A DNA stretch of 64,000 nt from contig JASJCQ010000001.1 of the NCBI GenBank assembly GCA_030065915.1, forward strand, positions 1 to 64,000, in the 5' to 3' direction. Source of the DNA: Woeseiaceae bacterium (GTDB lineage: Bacteria; Pseudomonadota; Gammaproteobacteria; Steroidobacterales; Woeseiaceae). The translations under genes and the position numbers were made by a program. Each line of letters begins with the position of its first letter. Within the stretch, counting starts at the first letter, position 1. Under the pieces are notes generated by a model, which worked only from the letters and a program-made list of their open reading frames with translations, searched no databases and had not been told where the DNA came from. Shown here one piece after another: positions 19,198 through 28,491 of the stretch.

Positions 19198-19237
19198 TCC
19201 GGCCCGCCGGACAGAAATGCACAGAGGATCGCCGCCT

Positions 19238-19594
19238 GTGACGCTGGTCGTCTACGGCATCAAGAGCTGTGACTCTTGCCGCAAGGCCCTCAGGTTCCTG
19301 AAGGACCGCAATCTCGAACACCGGTTTCACGACCTGCGCGATGACGGTCTCGACATCCAGATGCTCGAGCGCTGGGCGGACCAGGTCGGCTGGGAGAAGC
19401 TCGTCAATCGCCGAAGCCTGTCCTGGCGAAAGATCCCCGAGGTTGACCGGAATGATATGAATCGCGACAAGGCGATGGCTGCCCTGCTCGATCAACCAAC
19501 ACTGCTGAAGAGACCTGTGCTCGAGACCCAGGGTTTCTTTGCGATCGGCTTCTCCGAGAAGCGCTTCTCGGACTTTCTGGACGGGCGGTCCTGA
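19238..19594 (+). CDS. yffB: ArsC/Spx-family protein YffB
   Basis: Thioredoxin-fold protein of the ArsC family; function unsettled (glutathione-linked thiol chemistry has been suggested). The product begins MTLVVYGIKSCDSCRKALRFL with a CxxC pair at the active-site loop and later has NRRSLSWR and LLKRPVL, typical of the family. I chose GTG at 19238 because AGAGGA lies 9 nt upstream and the resulting 118 aa matches E. coli YffB; an ATG at 19217 is in frame but has no such site. In E. coli yffB precedes dapE; here the pst block separates them. Confidence 0.85.
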   Translation: MTLVVYGIKSCDSCRKALRFLKDRNLEHRFHDLRDDGLDIQMLERWADQVGWEKLVNRRSLSWRKIPEVDRNDMNRDKAMAALLDQPTLLKRPVLETQGFFAIGFSEKRFSDFLDGRS

Positions 19595-19688
19595 ATTCCA
19601 GTCGCTCATGCGCCTGCGAATGAAAATCGCATCAACAGCGTTGCAGCGGAGACTGACCTTATGCCAGCGCCAGAAGGACTGGCAGTGG

Positions 19689-20624
19689 CTAGCCGATTCG
19701 ACCGGTGATGTAGTCCTCGGTCAGCTTGTGTTCCGGGTTCGTGAACACGGTATCCGTATCGTTGACCTCGATTAGGTGGCCCAGGTGAAAGTAGGCGACT
19801 CGACGCGACACGCGTGCAGCCTGCTGCATTGAGTGCGTGACGATGACGATCGAATACTCCTGCGCGAGCTGATCCATCAGGTCTTCGACCTTTGCCGTCG
19901 CGATCGGATCCAGTGCGGAACAAGGCTCGTCCATCAGGATAACCTCAGGGTTGATCGCAATCGTCCGCGCGATACACAGACGTTGCTGCTGTCCGCCTGA
20001 CAGACCGGTACCCGGATCATCGAGTCGATCTTTGACTTCCTCCAGCAATCCAGCCCTCTCCAGGCTTGAATGCACGATCTCGTCCAACTCCGCCCGATCT
20101 GCTGCGAGACCGTGGATGCGCGGCCCGTAGGCAACGTTGTCATAGATGCTCTTCGGGAACGGATTCGGCTTCTGGAATACGATACCCACCCTCGCCCGTA
20201 ATACAACGGGATCGAGCGACTTGCTGTAGATGTCTTCGCCGTCCAGGCGGATGTCGCCAGATACGACGGCCGACTCGATCGAGTCGTTCATTCGGTTCAA
20301 GCAACGCAGGAATGTGGACTTTCCGCATCCAGAGGGGCCGATCAGCGCAATGACCTCTTTCTTGCCGATTTCGAGGCTGACGTTCTTGATCGCGTGGTTG
20401 CTTCCGTAATGCACGTCGACGTTTTCGGCAACGAGATAAGGGTTCTGGCAGCGGTATTCGCCGACAGTCTTGAATTCGCCGTCCGTTGCGCTTGAGTCGG
20501 GCTTATCTGCAATCGCATTGACAAGCGCCGACTCCTGCACTGGAGCAGGCGGCGTTATGCCGGATGCACCCTGGGCGGGCTGATCATCAATTGCACTTCT
20601 TTCACTCATGGCTGACATATTCAT
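19689..20624 (-). CDS. pstB: Phosphate ABC transporter ATPase
   Basis: Energises the PstSCAB phosphate importer. The protein has Walker A (GPSGCGKST), the signature LSGGQQQR, Walker B ([13 protein letters not shown]) and the switch His. The first ~60 residues are a low-complexity acidic/polar extension absent from E. coli PstB (257 aa versus 311 here); the true start may be a later Met (for example 20618 or 20609) as none has a strong ribosome-binding site. Follows pstA by 24 nt. Confidence 0.95.
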   Translation of the reverse strand: MNMSAMSERSAIDDQPAQGASGITPPAPVQESALVNAIADKPDSSATDGEFKTVGEYRCQNPYLVAENVDVHYGSNHAIKNVSLEIGKKEVIALIGPSGCGKSTFLRCLNRMNDSIESAVVSGDIRLDGEDIYSKSLDPVVLRARVGIVFQKPNPFPKSIYDNVAYGPRIHGLAADRAELDEIVHSSLERAGLLEEVKDRLDDPGTGLSGGQQQRLCIARTIAINPEVILMDEPCSALDPIATAKVEDLMDQLAQEYSIVIVTHSMQQAARVSRRVAYFHLGHLIEVNDTDTVFTNPEHKLTEDYITGRIG

Positions 20625-20648
20625 ACAGGCTTACCGATTGCTCCACAA

Positions 20649-21923
20649 CTACCATTTCCTTTCCATACGCTTGCGGATAATTACCGCAGTCAGGTTCATA
20701 AGCAGCAGGAATCCGAGCAGCACGATGATTGCTGCCGAAGTTCGCTCTGCAAACGCCCTTTCGGGGCTATCAGCCCACAGATAAATTTGAACAGGCAAGG
20801 CCGTCGCTGGATCCGACAGTCCCTGCGGCACATCGACGATGAATGCGACCATGCCGATCATTAGCAGTGGCGCTGACTCGCCCAGCGCCCGGCTCATACC
20901 AATGATAGTCCCTGTCAGCATACCCGGAAGCGCCAATGGCAATACATGGTGGAAAACCACTTGCATTTTTGACGCACCCAGGCCGAGAGCCGCTTCCCTG
21001 ATCGATGGCGGGACGGCCTTGATGGCTGCCCGTGACGCGATGATGATCACAGGCAATGTCAGCAGGGCCAGCACGAGACCGCCGACGAGAGGCGCCGATC
21101 GCGGCAGCGATGCCCAGTTGACGAATATCGACAGACCCAGCAGACCAAAGACAATAGACGGCACGGCGGCGAGGTTGTTGATATTGACCTCGATTAGGTC
21201 AGCCCATTTGTTTTTTGGCGCTAACTCCTCAAGGTAGATCGCGGCGGCTGCACCAATCGGCAGCGACAGGACGACGGTGACGAGTAACATGTAAAAAGAG
21301 CCCATCAGGGCGCCGCGGATACCGGCGAGCTCCGGCTCACGTGAATCGCCGTTCGTGAACAACGCAGTGTTGAACTGCTTGCGGACACGCTCGTTGCTCA
21401 CCAGCTCATCGACCCACGCAATCTGCTTGTCCGATATCGGCCGCAGCGATTCAACAATCTCCCGGTCAATATTGCCCTTGAGTAACATGTCGACCGTCGA
21501 CGCAGCGGGCACCCAAACCTGGACGGTCTGACCGAGAAGCTCGGGATCGTCCTCGATCATGTCCCGCGCGATATAACCGGCAGAAATGCTCAGCAGGCGA
21601 TTCAATTCTCGCCGCTCTGAACGGCTGGTGACATCGGGGAACTTCGCGCGCAGCGCGTTTCTCGGGATGGCGTCGAAGTTCGCGTACTCCAGGTCGAGTT
21701 CACCATCCGGTGCGAGGATGTCCTCGCTGAATTCGAGATCGACGAGCACAAAGCTCTGCTGGAATGCCGACGAACCGTTCTGGATTAGCGTGAAGAAGAA
21801 AACGCCAAGGAATAGGACGCCGACGGTTGTCGCGAGCATTCCGGCGCTGCGAAAGATCAACTCGTTTCTGCGGCGACGCGCGAGCCCCTTCTCGACTTTT
21901 GCTTTGGTTGAATTATCAGTCAT
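20649..21923 (-). CDS. pstA: Phosphate ABC transporter permease PstA (long form)
   Basis: Inner-membrane permease of the Pst importer. At 424 aa it is about 130 residues longer than E. coli PstA: after the first membrane helix (about 28-50) there is a periplasmic domain (about 55-200) before the conserved permease core with the EAA-type loop (REAALGLGASKMQVVFHHVLPLALPG). The N terminus has a basic patch (ARRRRNE). It follows pstC by 10 nt. This long form is common in non-enteric gammaproteobacteria. Confidence 0.94.
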   Translation of the reverse strand: MTDNSTKAKVEKGLARRRRNELIFRSAGMLATTVGVLFLGVFFFTLIQNGSSAFQQSFVLVDLEFSEDILAPDGELDLEYANFDAIPRNALRAKFPDVTSRSERRELNRLLSISAGYIARDMIEDDPELLGQTVQVWVPAASTVDMLLKGNIDREIVESLRPISDKQIAWVDELVSNERVRKQFNTALFTNGDSREPELAGIRGALMGSFYMLLVTVVLSLPIGAAAAIYLEELAPKNKWADLIEVNINNLAAVPSIVFGLLGLSIFVNWASLPRSAPLVGGLVLALLTLPVIIIASRAAIKAVPPSIREAALGLGASKMQVVFHHVLPLALPGMLTGTIIGMSRALGESAPLLMIGMVAFIVDVPQGLSDPATALPVQIYLWADSPERAFAERTSAAIIVLLGFLLLMNLTAVIIRKRMERKW

Positions 21924-21933
21924 CGCTAGAGCT

Positions 21934-23322
21934 CTAATCGTATTGCTCGCGGTATTTGCGGACCACGTACAGGCCGAGGACGTTAAGCAGCAGGGTCACT
22001 ACGAACAGCATCAGACCCAGCGCGAAGGCGGCCAACGTCTTCGCACTATCAAATTCCTGGTCACCGACCAGCAACGTCACGATCTGCACGGTAACGGTGG
22101 TTACCGCCTCGAACGGGTTCGCGGTCAGGTTAGCCGCAAGACCCGCGGCCATAACGACAATCATCGTCTCGCCAATTGCTCTTGAGACGGCAAGCAGGAT
22201 ACCGCCGACGATTCCGGGCAGAGCCGCAGGCAGAATGACCTTGCGCATCGTCTCCGACCGTGTCGAACCGAGCCCCAGCGCACCGTCTCGCATCGCTGTC
22301 GGCACGGCGTTGATGGCGTCGTCTGACAGTGAAGACACCAGCGGGATGATCATGATGCCCATTACGAGCCCCGCGGCGAGCGCACTCTCCGACGACACTG
22401 ACAGGCCGGCCGCCTCGCCGGTATTGCGTATCCATGGCGCGACAGTCAGCGCAGCAAAGAAGCCATAAACAACGGTCGGAATGCCGGCTAGGATTTCCAG
22501 CAGAGGCTTGGCAACTGAGCGAACGGTTTTCGAGGCATACTCAGACAGGTAGATCGCCGTCAGAAGGCCAACGGGCGTCGCAAAGACCATCGCAACTGCC
22601 GTGATCAACAACGTTCCTGTAAACAGCGGAACCGCACCGAAACTGCCGGATGAGCCCACCTGGTCGGCTCGAATGGCCGTCTGCGGACTCCAGTTCAAGC
22701 CAAACAGGAACTCGGTCGCCGGGACCTTCTGGAAAAACCGCAGCGCCTCGAACAGGACGGACAGCACGATACCGACAGTCGTGAAGATAGCGATCGTCGA
22801 CGCAGCCAGCAGCAGCAACCGTGTGATGTTCTCTACGCTGTTACGTGCTCGGAAGTCTGGGTGGATGCGTCGCCACGCGAAGAACGCAGCGAGGCCTGAC
22901 AGGCCGAATACCAGTACGGCGAGGAGCTGGCGGCTCTGCTTTGTCAGCTGCGTGAATCGATCGGCAGCCGCCTGCAGACTTTCGTCGGCCGTGCCACTGA
23001 TCGCGTCACCGAGGGCGAGGTTCTGGATATTGTTCAGCAGCAGGTTGAGTTCGCCCGCGCTCATCGACCGCTGGGTGTCTGACAGGCCCTGAACGGTCAA
23101 TGCCGCAATCACCCGTGGCTCGAGCAGAATCCACGCAAGCAACAGCCCCAGCGCCGGCAACAGGCACCAGATGGCCGTGAAGTAGCCATAGTATCCGGGC
23201 AGCGAGTGCAGGCGCGTGGTACGCGCAGGACCGCCGACGATGGCTAATGAACGACTGCGGCCCGCGAAGTACGCGAAAGCCGTCATGCCGATCAGAATTA
23301 TGAGCAGGCTTGTGTTCTGCAT
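21934..23322 (-). CDS. pstC: Phosphate ABC transporter permease PstC (long form)
   Basis: Partner permease of PstA. The 462-aa protein has several membrane segments before the core, a periplasmic stretch (about 75-135), then the permease core with the coupling loop RDGALGLGSTRSETMRKVILPAALPGIVGG. E. coli PstC is 319 aa, so the N-terminal part is extra, matching the long PstA. The gene is 135 nt downstream of pstS; that gap holds strong hairpins. Confidence 0.94.
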   Translation of the reverse strand: MQNTSLLIILIGMTAFAYFAGRSRSLAIVGGPARTTRLHSLPGYYGYFTAIWCLLPALGLLLAWILLEPRVIAALTVQGLSDTQRSMSAGELNLLLNNIQNLALGDAISGTADESLQAAADRFTQLTKQSRQLLAVLVFGLSGLAAFFAWRRIHPDFRARNSVENITRLLLLAASTIAIFTTVGIVLSVLFEALRFFQKVPATEFLFGLNWSPQTAIRADQVGSSGSFGAVPLFTGTLLITAVAMVFATPVGLLTAIYLSEYASKTVRSVAKPLLEILAGIPTVVYGFFAALTVAPWIRNTGEAAGLSVSSESALAAGLVMGIMIIPLVSSLSDDAINAVPTAMRDGALGLGSTRSETMRKVILPAALPGIVGGILLAVSRAIGETMIVVMAAGLAANLTANPFEAVTTVTVQIVTLLVGDQEFDSAKTLAAFALGLMLFVVTLLLNVLGLYVVRKYREQYD

Positions 23323-23347
23323 TATTTTGGCCTGGGGAAGATAGAGA

Positions 23348-23376
23348 CGGCGACGGCCCGCTAGGGGCCGCCGCCG
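23348..23376 (-). promoter_or_regulatory. Strong GC hairpin in the pstS-pstC gap
   Basis: Two 12-nt arms (CGGCGGCGGCCC and GGGCCGTCGCCG on the minus strand) pair at 11 of 12 positions around a 5-nt loop. No T-tract follows. With the second hairpin at 23407-23432 it would protect upstream pstS mRNA or slow transcription into pstC, giving more binding protein than permease. That role is inference. Confidence 0.5.
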
Positions 23377-23406
23377 ATGCCAATCACGTTACCTTGCAAG
23401 GTACCG

Positions 23407-23432
23407 GCCTGTCACTGCCGCCAGTAACAGGC
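23407..23432 (-). promoter_or_regulatory. Second hairpin after pstS
   Basis: GCCTGT-t-ACTG pairs with CAGT-g-ACAGGC around a 4-nt loop (10 pairs, one mismatch). A perfect 14-bp palindrome (TACCTTGCAAGGTA, 23390-23403) lies between this hairpin and the one at 23348. It starts about 25 nt after the pstS stop. Confidence 0.5.
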
Positions 23433-23457
23433 ACGTCGCTAAAGTTAAGAAACTAAC

Positions 23458-24510
23458 TTAAGAAATTGTCTTAAGTTCCTTTATATCCGTCGCTACTTGC
23501 CTGCGCTCGTCGTCCGGCATCGGGATCAGCCCGCGTTCGGAGAGATAGCCTTCTTCGCCCCAGGCGCGCTCACTCGAGAATTCCTTCAGGAACTCACGAA
23601 GGCCCGGTATCACGCCCACATGCGCTTTCTTGACGTAGAAGAACAACGAGCGAGCGACAGGATAGTCGTTGTCCGCGATCGCATCGAATGTCGGAGCGAC
23701 GCCGTCAATCGCGACAGCCTTCACCTTTTCCGCATTCTGATCGAGGAAGCTGAAGCCGAAGATGCCGAATGCCGCCGGGTTTGCCTGCAGCTTCTGCACG
23801 ATCAGGTTGTCGTTTTCACCCGCCTCGACAAAGACACCGTCCTCGCGAATCGTGTGGCAGACGGCCTTGAACTTGTCGCTGTCGGTTTTCTTCAATTCAG
23901 CAATCCAGTCGATTGCCTTGCAACCGCCTTCCATGCCCAGCTCGACGAAGGCGTCACGCGTGCCTGAAGTTGGCGGCGGACCCAACACCTCGATCTCAAG
24001 ATCCGGCAGCTCCGGGTTGATATCTGACCACTTCCGATAAGGGTTTTCGATCAGCGAGCCTTCGCTGTCGCCCGGCACTTCCTTGGCCAACGCAAGGAAG
24101 ATCTCCTCACGCGTGACTTCGAAGTCGACGGAGTTAATGGCGTGCGCGAACACGATACCGTCGTAGCCAATCTTGACTTCAACGATTTCGGCCACGCCAT
24201 TGCCGGCGCAGCGCTCGATTTCAGACTGCTTGATGCCGCGAGACGCGTTGGCGATATCGGGGTAGTCGACGCCGATGCCGTCGCAGAACAGCTTCAGTCC
24301 GCCACCGGAACCCGTAGACTCTACCTTCGGCGTGCGAAAATCACTGCTGCGGCCGAATCGCTCAGCGACGACCGTTGTAAACGGATAGACCGTCGACGAT
24401 CCAACGATATAGATATAATCTCTTGCGCTCTGCGCCGCGGCTGGCTGTGCAAAGGCCAGTGCGCCCAACAGACAAACGACGGCGCCGGTGATTTTGGTTC
24501 TATTTGCCAC
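23458..24510 (-). CDS. pstS: Periplasmic phosphate-binding protein
   Basis: Captures phosphate for PstCAB. The 350-aa protein has a signal peptide (cleavage near QPAAAQ, residue 27), then YIYIVGSSTVYPFT, the conserved phosphate-loop start, ESTGSGGGLKLFC and GPPTSGTRDAFVELG. It starts with GTG at 24510, 7 nt after an AGGAG site. The gene lies directly behind a Pho box promoter and leads the pstSCAB operon; phoU is not in this operon. Confidence 0.96.
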   Translation of the reverse strand: MANRTKITGAVVCLLGALAFAQPAAAQSARDYIYIVGSSTVYPFTTVVAERFGRSSDFRTPKVESTGSGGGLKLFCDGIGVDYPDIANASRGIKQSEIERCAGNGVAEIVEVKIGYDGIVFAHAINSVDFEVTREEIFLALAKEVPGDSEGSLIENPYRKWSDINPELPDLEIEVLGPPPTSGTRDAFVELGMEGGCKAIDWIAELKKTDSDKFKAVCHTIREDGVFVEAGENDNLIVQKLQANPAAFGIFGFSFLDQNAEKVKAVAIDGVAPTFDAIADNDYPVARSLFFYVKKAHVGVIPGLREFLKEFSSERAWGEEGYLSERGLIPMPDDERRQVATDIKELKTIS

Positions 24511-24548
24511 AACCTACTCCTGACAGTTGACTTCTGAATCTGGCCGAA

Positions 24549-24582
24549 AGGATAGCGGGCAATTGTTACGGAATTATTGCAG
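24549..24582 (-). promoter_or_regulatory. Pho box and -10 of pstS
   Basis: On the minus strand two 7-mers, CTGCAAT and CCGTAAC, are separated by AATT (24565-24582), each one mismatch from the CTGT(C/A)A(T/C) PhoB half-site. Exactly 10 nt further lies TATCCT (24549-24554), the spacing known for PhoB-activated promoters, where the box replaces the -35. The predicted start is about 32 nt before the pstS GTG. Confidence 0.75.
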
Positions 24583-24668
24583 GCACGAGGAATTACGCGT
24601 CATTAATTTAGCGAGCAGCGGGGTTTTTTCGTGAATTATTTCAATAACTTACGGAGCAATCTCCAAAC

Positions 24669-25823
24669 ATGAGCGAGACCACGTCTCATCCAGCGATCGA
24701 CTTACTGAAGACGTTGATCGAATTGCCTTCGGTGACACCCGAGGATGCCGGCTGCCAGGACCTCTTGATCGAGCGACTATCGGCGCTTGGATTCGAGTGC
24801 GAGACACTCCAATTCGGCGATGTCACCAACCTCTGGGCGCGTTTCGGGCAGGAAGGCCCGGTCCTTTGCTTTGCTGGCCATACCGATGTCGTTCCACCTG
24901 GGGACCTCGACCGCTGGGACACCGACCCTTTTGATCCTACCGAAGTCGACAATGTGCTTTACGGTCGTGGCGCCGCGGACATGAAGTCCGGCCTCGCCGC
25001 GATGACCGTGGCCATCGAACGATTCCTCGAGCAAGGACCCGCGATTAACGGCAGCATCGCGTTGCTGATTACCAGTGATGAAGAAGGCCGGGCGCGTGAC
25101 GGGACGTTGAAGGTGGTAGAGACGCTGAAGGCGCGCGGCGAGTTTATTGACTGGTGCGTCATTGGGGAGCCCTCCAGTCACCAAAGCTTCGGGGACGTCG
25201 TTCGCATAGGCAGACGCGGTTCGCTGAGCGGCATGTTGACCGTGCACGGTATCCAGGGTCATGTTGCCTATCCGCAGTGGGCCGACAATCCGATTAAGCG
25301 TTTTGCGCCCGTTCTCGCCGAACTCCACTCCATCGAGTGGGACCAGGGCAATGAACACTTCCCACCGACGAGCTTCCAGGTGGTGCAACTGAATGCCGGG
25401 ATCGGTGCACCGAACGTCACGCCACCGGAACTCTCCGCGCGTTTCAACTTTCGTTACTCGACCGAGTGGACACATGAACAGCTAAAGATGCGTGTCGCGG
25501 AGATATTTGATCATCACGAGATTGATTACACGCTGAACTGGCATTTGTCCGGGGAACCCTTCCTGACACAGCCGGGGGCGCTAACAGACGCGGTCTGCGA
25601 ATCACTGAATGAAGTAGCGGGCATCACACCTGAGTTGTCCACTGGAGGAGGAACATCCGACGGCCGCTTCATTTCTCCCATGGGCGCAGATGTCGTCGAG
25701 CTTGGCCCGATCAACGCTTCGATTCACAAGATCAATGAACACGTCTCGCTAGCGGACGTAGAGACCCTGACGTCGGTCTATCAGCGGATACTGGAAAAGC
25801 TGTTGCTTGAGCAGCCTTCCTGA
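24669..25823 (+). CDS. dapE: Succinyl-diaminopimelate desuccinylase
   Basis: Di-zinc peptidase-family enzyme of lysine/diaminopimelate synthesis. The 384-aa protein has FAGHTDVVPPGD (first metal ligand), YGRGAADMKSGLAAM (bridging Asp), TSDEEGRARDGT (catalytic Glu pair) and the late STGGGTSDGRF and ELGPINASIHKINEHV motifs. It starts with ATG after ACGGAGCAATCTCCAAAC. It is divergent from pstS, with the pstS Pho box in the shared 158-nt gap. Confidence 0.96.
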   Translation: MSETTSHPAIDLLKTLIELPSVTPEDAGCQDLLIERLSALGFECETLQFGDVTNLWARFGQEGPVLCFAGHTDVVPPGDLDRWDTDPFDPTEVDNVLYGRGAADMKSGLAAMTVAIERFLEQGPAINGSIALLITSDEEGRARDGTLKVVETLKARGEFIDWCVIGEPSSHQSFGDVVRIGRRGSLSGMLTVHGIQGHVAYPQWADNPIKRFAPVLAELHSIEWDQGNEHFPPTSFQVVQLNAGIGAPNVTPPELSARFNFRYSTEWTHEQLKMRVAEIFDHHEIDYTLNWHLSGEPFLTQPGALTDAVCESLNEVAGITPELSTGGGTSDGRFISPMGADVVELGPINASIHKINEHVSLADVETLTSVYQRILEKLLLEQPS

Positions 25824-25917
25824 CTGCTGACAACGCAATAGCCAGCGGCCTCGAAACGAGCCTTCTGTGAGTCTGGATCAGCGGACGATTTGTCAGAGAA
25901 ACAAGCGATTCTGCTAC

Positions 25918-26412
25918 CTACCTGCGAAGGTTGTTCCAGATACCGCCTGCGCCGAGGCAGATAACAGCTATCAGCACCCATTCCGGCATGCTCAGGCCCA
26001 GCAAGCTCCATGAGACTTCCGCGCACTCGCCTGAACCGGAGAATACTTTGTCGAGAACCTCGGAGAATGGCAGCGTCTCAATCATGTAGCCGAGACCAGG
26101 GCCGCAGGCGGGGACCTTTTCCGGTGGCAGGTGCTGCATCCAGACGTGACGCCCGGCCACGACGACACCGAATATTGCGGCCAGCGCGGTGAGCCCAGAG
26201 TAGACTCTGCGTGCCCCGCCGGCCGGGTTGTGCAGTGCAGCGACCAGGAAGATCAGCCCAAGCGCAATAACCGCAATGCGCTGCAACACGCACAGGGGAC
26301 AGGGCATCAGGTGAAGGCCGTGTTCGGCGTAGAGCGCGAACGCCATGAGGCCCGCGCAGATGAGGAAACCGACAATGTTGCCGGCACGTCTCGAGGGTAA
26401 TGTCATATTCAA
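25918..26412 (-). CDS. dsbB: Disulfide bond formation protein B
   Basis: Inner-membrane quinone reductase that reoxidises DsbA. The 164-aa protein has four membrane helices, the first cysteine pair as CPLC in HLMPCPLCVLQR and the second pair in the second periplasmic loop (PACGPG and GECAEVSW). Its ATG overlaps the phoU stop, so it is translated from the phoU message, an unusual partnership with a phosphate regulator. Confidence 0.93.
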   Translation of the reverse strand: MNMTLPSRRAGNIVGFLICAGLMAFALYAEHGLHLMPCPLCVLQRIAVIALGLIFLVAALHNPAGGARRVYSGLTALAAIFGVVVAGRHVWMQHLPPEKVPACGPGLGYMIETLPFSEVLDKVFSGSGECAEVSWSLLGLSMPEWVLIAVICLGAGGIWNNLRR

Positions 26413-27119
26413 TCGGCGATATCAGTGGGGTCCACTTCCCCAGTATGCCGAACGTCCTTGCCACGCACCATGAAGATGACATATTCACAGATGTTCTTTG
26501 CGTGATCGCCGATGCGCTCAAGCGACCTCGCCGTCCATGTTACGTTCATAGAGCGCTTGATCTTGCGCGGGTCTTCCATCATGAACGTGATGCACTGCCT
26601 GGCGATCGCATCGTACTCCTCGTCGACCTGGTCGTCTTCCTGCGCCACTCGAATCGCCTCATCGACATCGAGGCGAGCGAATGAGTTCATCGCGTCCCTG
26701 AGCATCACGGACACGTGATTACCCAGTGTCTTCAGCTCTCGATAGGAATCTGACGGGCGATCCATCGCAGCCAGTTTGGACGCAAGATAGCCGATCTTTT
26801 CGGCCTCGTCGCCAATGCGCTCCAGGTCCGTAATCGTCTTGATGATTGCGACGATCAGGCGCAAATCACCGGCAGCCGGCGAACGCGTGGCCAACAGTCG
26901 CCGGCACTGCTCGTCTATGTCGACTTCGAGCTTATTGACCTTGTAGTCGTCCTCCGCGACTTTCAATCCCAGCTCGCTGTCACCAGAGACAATCGCCGTG
27001 ATCGCACTCTGCAGCTGGCTCTCGACGAGGCCACCCATCTTGAGAACGTCGCTTCTGAGTTGCTCCAGATCCTGATCGTAGCGCCTGGAGATGTGATCGC
27101 CGAGATCTGATACCTGCAT
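26409..27119 (-). CDS. phoU: Phosphate signalling regulator PhoU
   Basis: Links Pst transporter state to PhoR. The 236-aa all-helical protein has the two PhoU repeats with their metal-binding patterns (ITDLERIGDEAEKI around residue 95 and ARSLERIGDHAKNI around 205). In many bacteria it follows pstB; here it stands apart, downstream of the porin gene and coupled to dsbB. I saw no Pho box in the 96-nt upstream gap. Confidence 0.95.
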   Translation of the reverse strand: MQVSDLGDHISRRYDQDLEQLRSDVLKMGGLVESQLQSAITAIVSGDSELGLKVAEDDYKVNKLEVDIDEQCRRLLATRSPAAGDLRLIVAIIKTITDLERIGDEAEKIGYLASKLAAMDRPSDSYRELKTLGNHVSVMLRDAMNSFARLDVDEAIRVAQEDDQVDEEYDAIARQCITFMMEDPRKIKRSMNVTWTARSLERIGDHAKNICEYVIFMVRGKDVRHTGEVDPTDIAD

Positions 27120-27215
27120 GACTGACTGCCCGTAAGTCTTATAGCCCTAGTGTATGCGCAGCGGACGTCAAAAATCTACGCGACTTTGGTGAGGGTCGCC
27201 CGCCGCGCCGGCCTG

Positions 27216-28295
27216 TTAGTTGAATTTGAACTCGATGTCGATCTGGATGCGATCGTAGTCTTTCTCAACGTCCTGAAAACGATCGATGCTGTTGACGAAC
27301 AGCGAGCCGCCGAGAGTGGCTTTGTCAGTCAGGGCGTACTTGTAGCGCACGATGTGGCCGTCGGCGTCTGTCCCGCTGCTGCCGAAGTTGGAGTCGTTGA
27401 ATGTGCCAATGACGGCGTCGGCTTCCACATCCTGGTAAGTGTAGATGAACTGCATCGTACCTTTCTTCTTTGCCGAGCCCAGCTTGCCGCCGAACGCATA
27501 CGCCGTGTTCTCTTCATCCGGATCCGAATTCTCGGTCCAGTGCGTGTACAGTTGCAGCGGCCAGTCGCCGACCTGGGTGTCAAACTGCGCGAACAGCTCG
27601 ACGTTTTTGTAGTCGTAGATGTAATTGCCATCCGTATCGACACTGTTGCTCTTCGAGCTCCCGTTAAAGAACGGTGTGAAGCCAACGGTATTGGTGTACA
27701 CGAGATAGCCGGCGCCGAAGGTCACCGATGCGTCATCGCTAACGTCGACTTTGGCGCCACCCTGAACCGAATACAGGAAAGAGTCATCTTCGCTGCTGCG
27801 CTCCTCTACGGCGAAAACCGAGGCATTGCCGAATAGGTTTCCGGACTCGAACACGACAGATGCGCCTTCCGGTGTCAGATCATTGTCGAAGATGAGCTGT
27901 GATTTGCCCGGTCTGAACATCGGGTTCTTCATCTTGCCCGCCAGCACGGTGACGGAATCTGAAGCCGCCCATTTCACGTACGCAAGGTTGATCCGGAATT
28001 CATCCTTATTGAATCCACCATCGATAGTGGTATTCGCGGAGACGGGATTGTCCGCCCCAGTGGACAATTCGAGAATCACGTCGACATCGTCCTGCACTTC
28101 GGCCTCGACCCCGAAGCGGGCTCGATAGCGGAACCGATCGCGGCTCTCCTGGCCCTGCTCGTCGATGCCTTCGTAACGGAGGCGGAAATCGCCCTTCAGG
28201 TTGACGCGGTCCGTGAGCGCCTCGGCGGACACCTCGGCAGGCGAGAACGTTACCGCGATCGAGAGAGCGGCGAGAACTGACGTGGTCTTTTTCAT
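27216..28295 (-). CDS. Outer-membrane porin of the phosphate regulon
   Basis: A putative porin-family barrel. From ATG 28295 (GAAGGGGAAACA just upstream) the 359-aa product has a clear signal peptide, MKKTTSVLAALSIAVTFSPAEVSA, and then alternating amphipathic beta strands with aromatic ends. An in-frame codon upstream at 28322 would add nine residues before the signal peptide and is less likely. The promoter carries four consecutive Pho half-sites and phoB-phoR lie next door, so phosphate-limited induction and anion uptake are probable; pore specificity cannot be read from sequence. Confidence 0.85.
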   Translation of the reverse strand: MKKTTSVLAALSIAVTFSPAEVSAEALTDRVNLKGDFRLRYEGIDEQGQESRDRFRYRARFGVEAEVQDDVDVILELSTGADNPVSANTTIDGGFNKDEFRINLAYVKWAASDSVTVLAGKMKNPMFRPGKSQLIFDNDLTPEGASVVFESGNLFGNASVFAVEERSSEDDSFLYSVQGGAKVDVSDDASVTFGAGYLVYTNTVGFTPFFNGSSKSNSVDTDGNYIYDYKNVELFAQFDTQVGDWPLQLYTHWTENSDPDEENTAYAFGGKLGSAKKKGTMQFIYTYQDVEADAVIGTFNDSNFGSSGTDADGHIVRYKYALTDKATLGGSLFVNSIDRFQDVEKDYDRIQIDIEFKFN

Positions 28296-28352
28296 TGTTT
28301 CCCCTTCGGCCTTGAGCGCCATTTCTACGCTGGCTCATCGAATGTTACGCGG

Positions 28353-28408
28353 ACGTTAACGACCGACCATTACGCTCGTATTACCGAAATATTGCGTTTT
28401 TATGACAG
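28353..28408 (-). promoter_or_regulatory. Tandem Pho boxes and -10 of the porin gene
   Basis: Four 7-mers with 4-nt spacers run in register on the minus strand: CTGTCAT, ACGCAAT, CGGTAAT, GCGTAAT (28408 down to 28369), an 11-bp period. The first is the exact E. coli consensus half-site followed by AAAA. Ten nt after the last comes TAACGT (28353-28358) as the -10. The start codon is about 50 nt downstream of the expected transcription start. Confidence 0.75.
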
Positions 28409-28491
28409 CTCCCGCTACTTATGAATCCGCCCGGAACAGCCACGCCGACGCCATCGACTGCTTGTTCGCGCGATCCCTGGACGGACTGAGA

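Noticed and set aside
25824..25917. Intergenic space between convergent dapE and dsbB
   Set aside because: Searched for a bidirectional terminator; no stem with a T-run was found.
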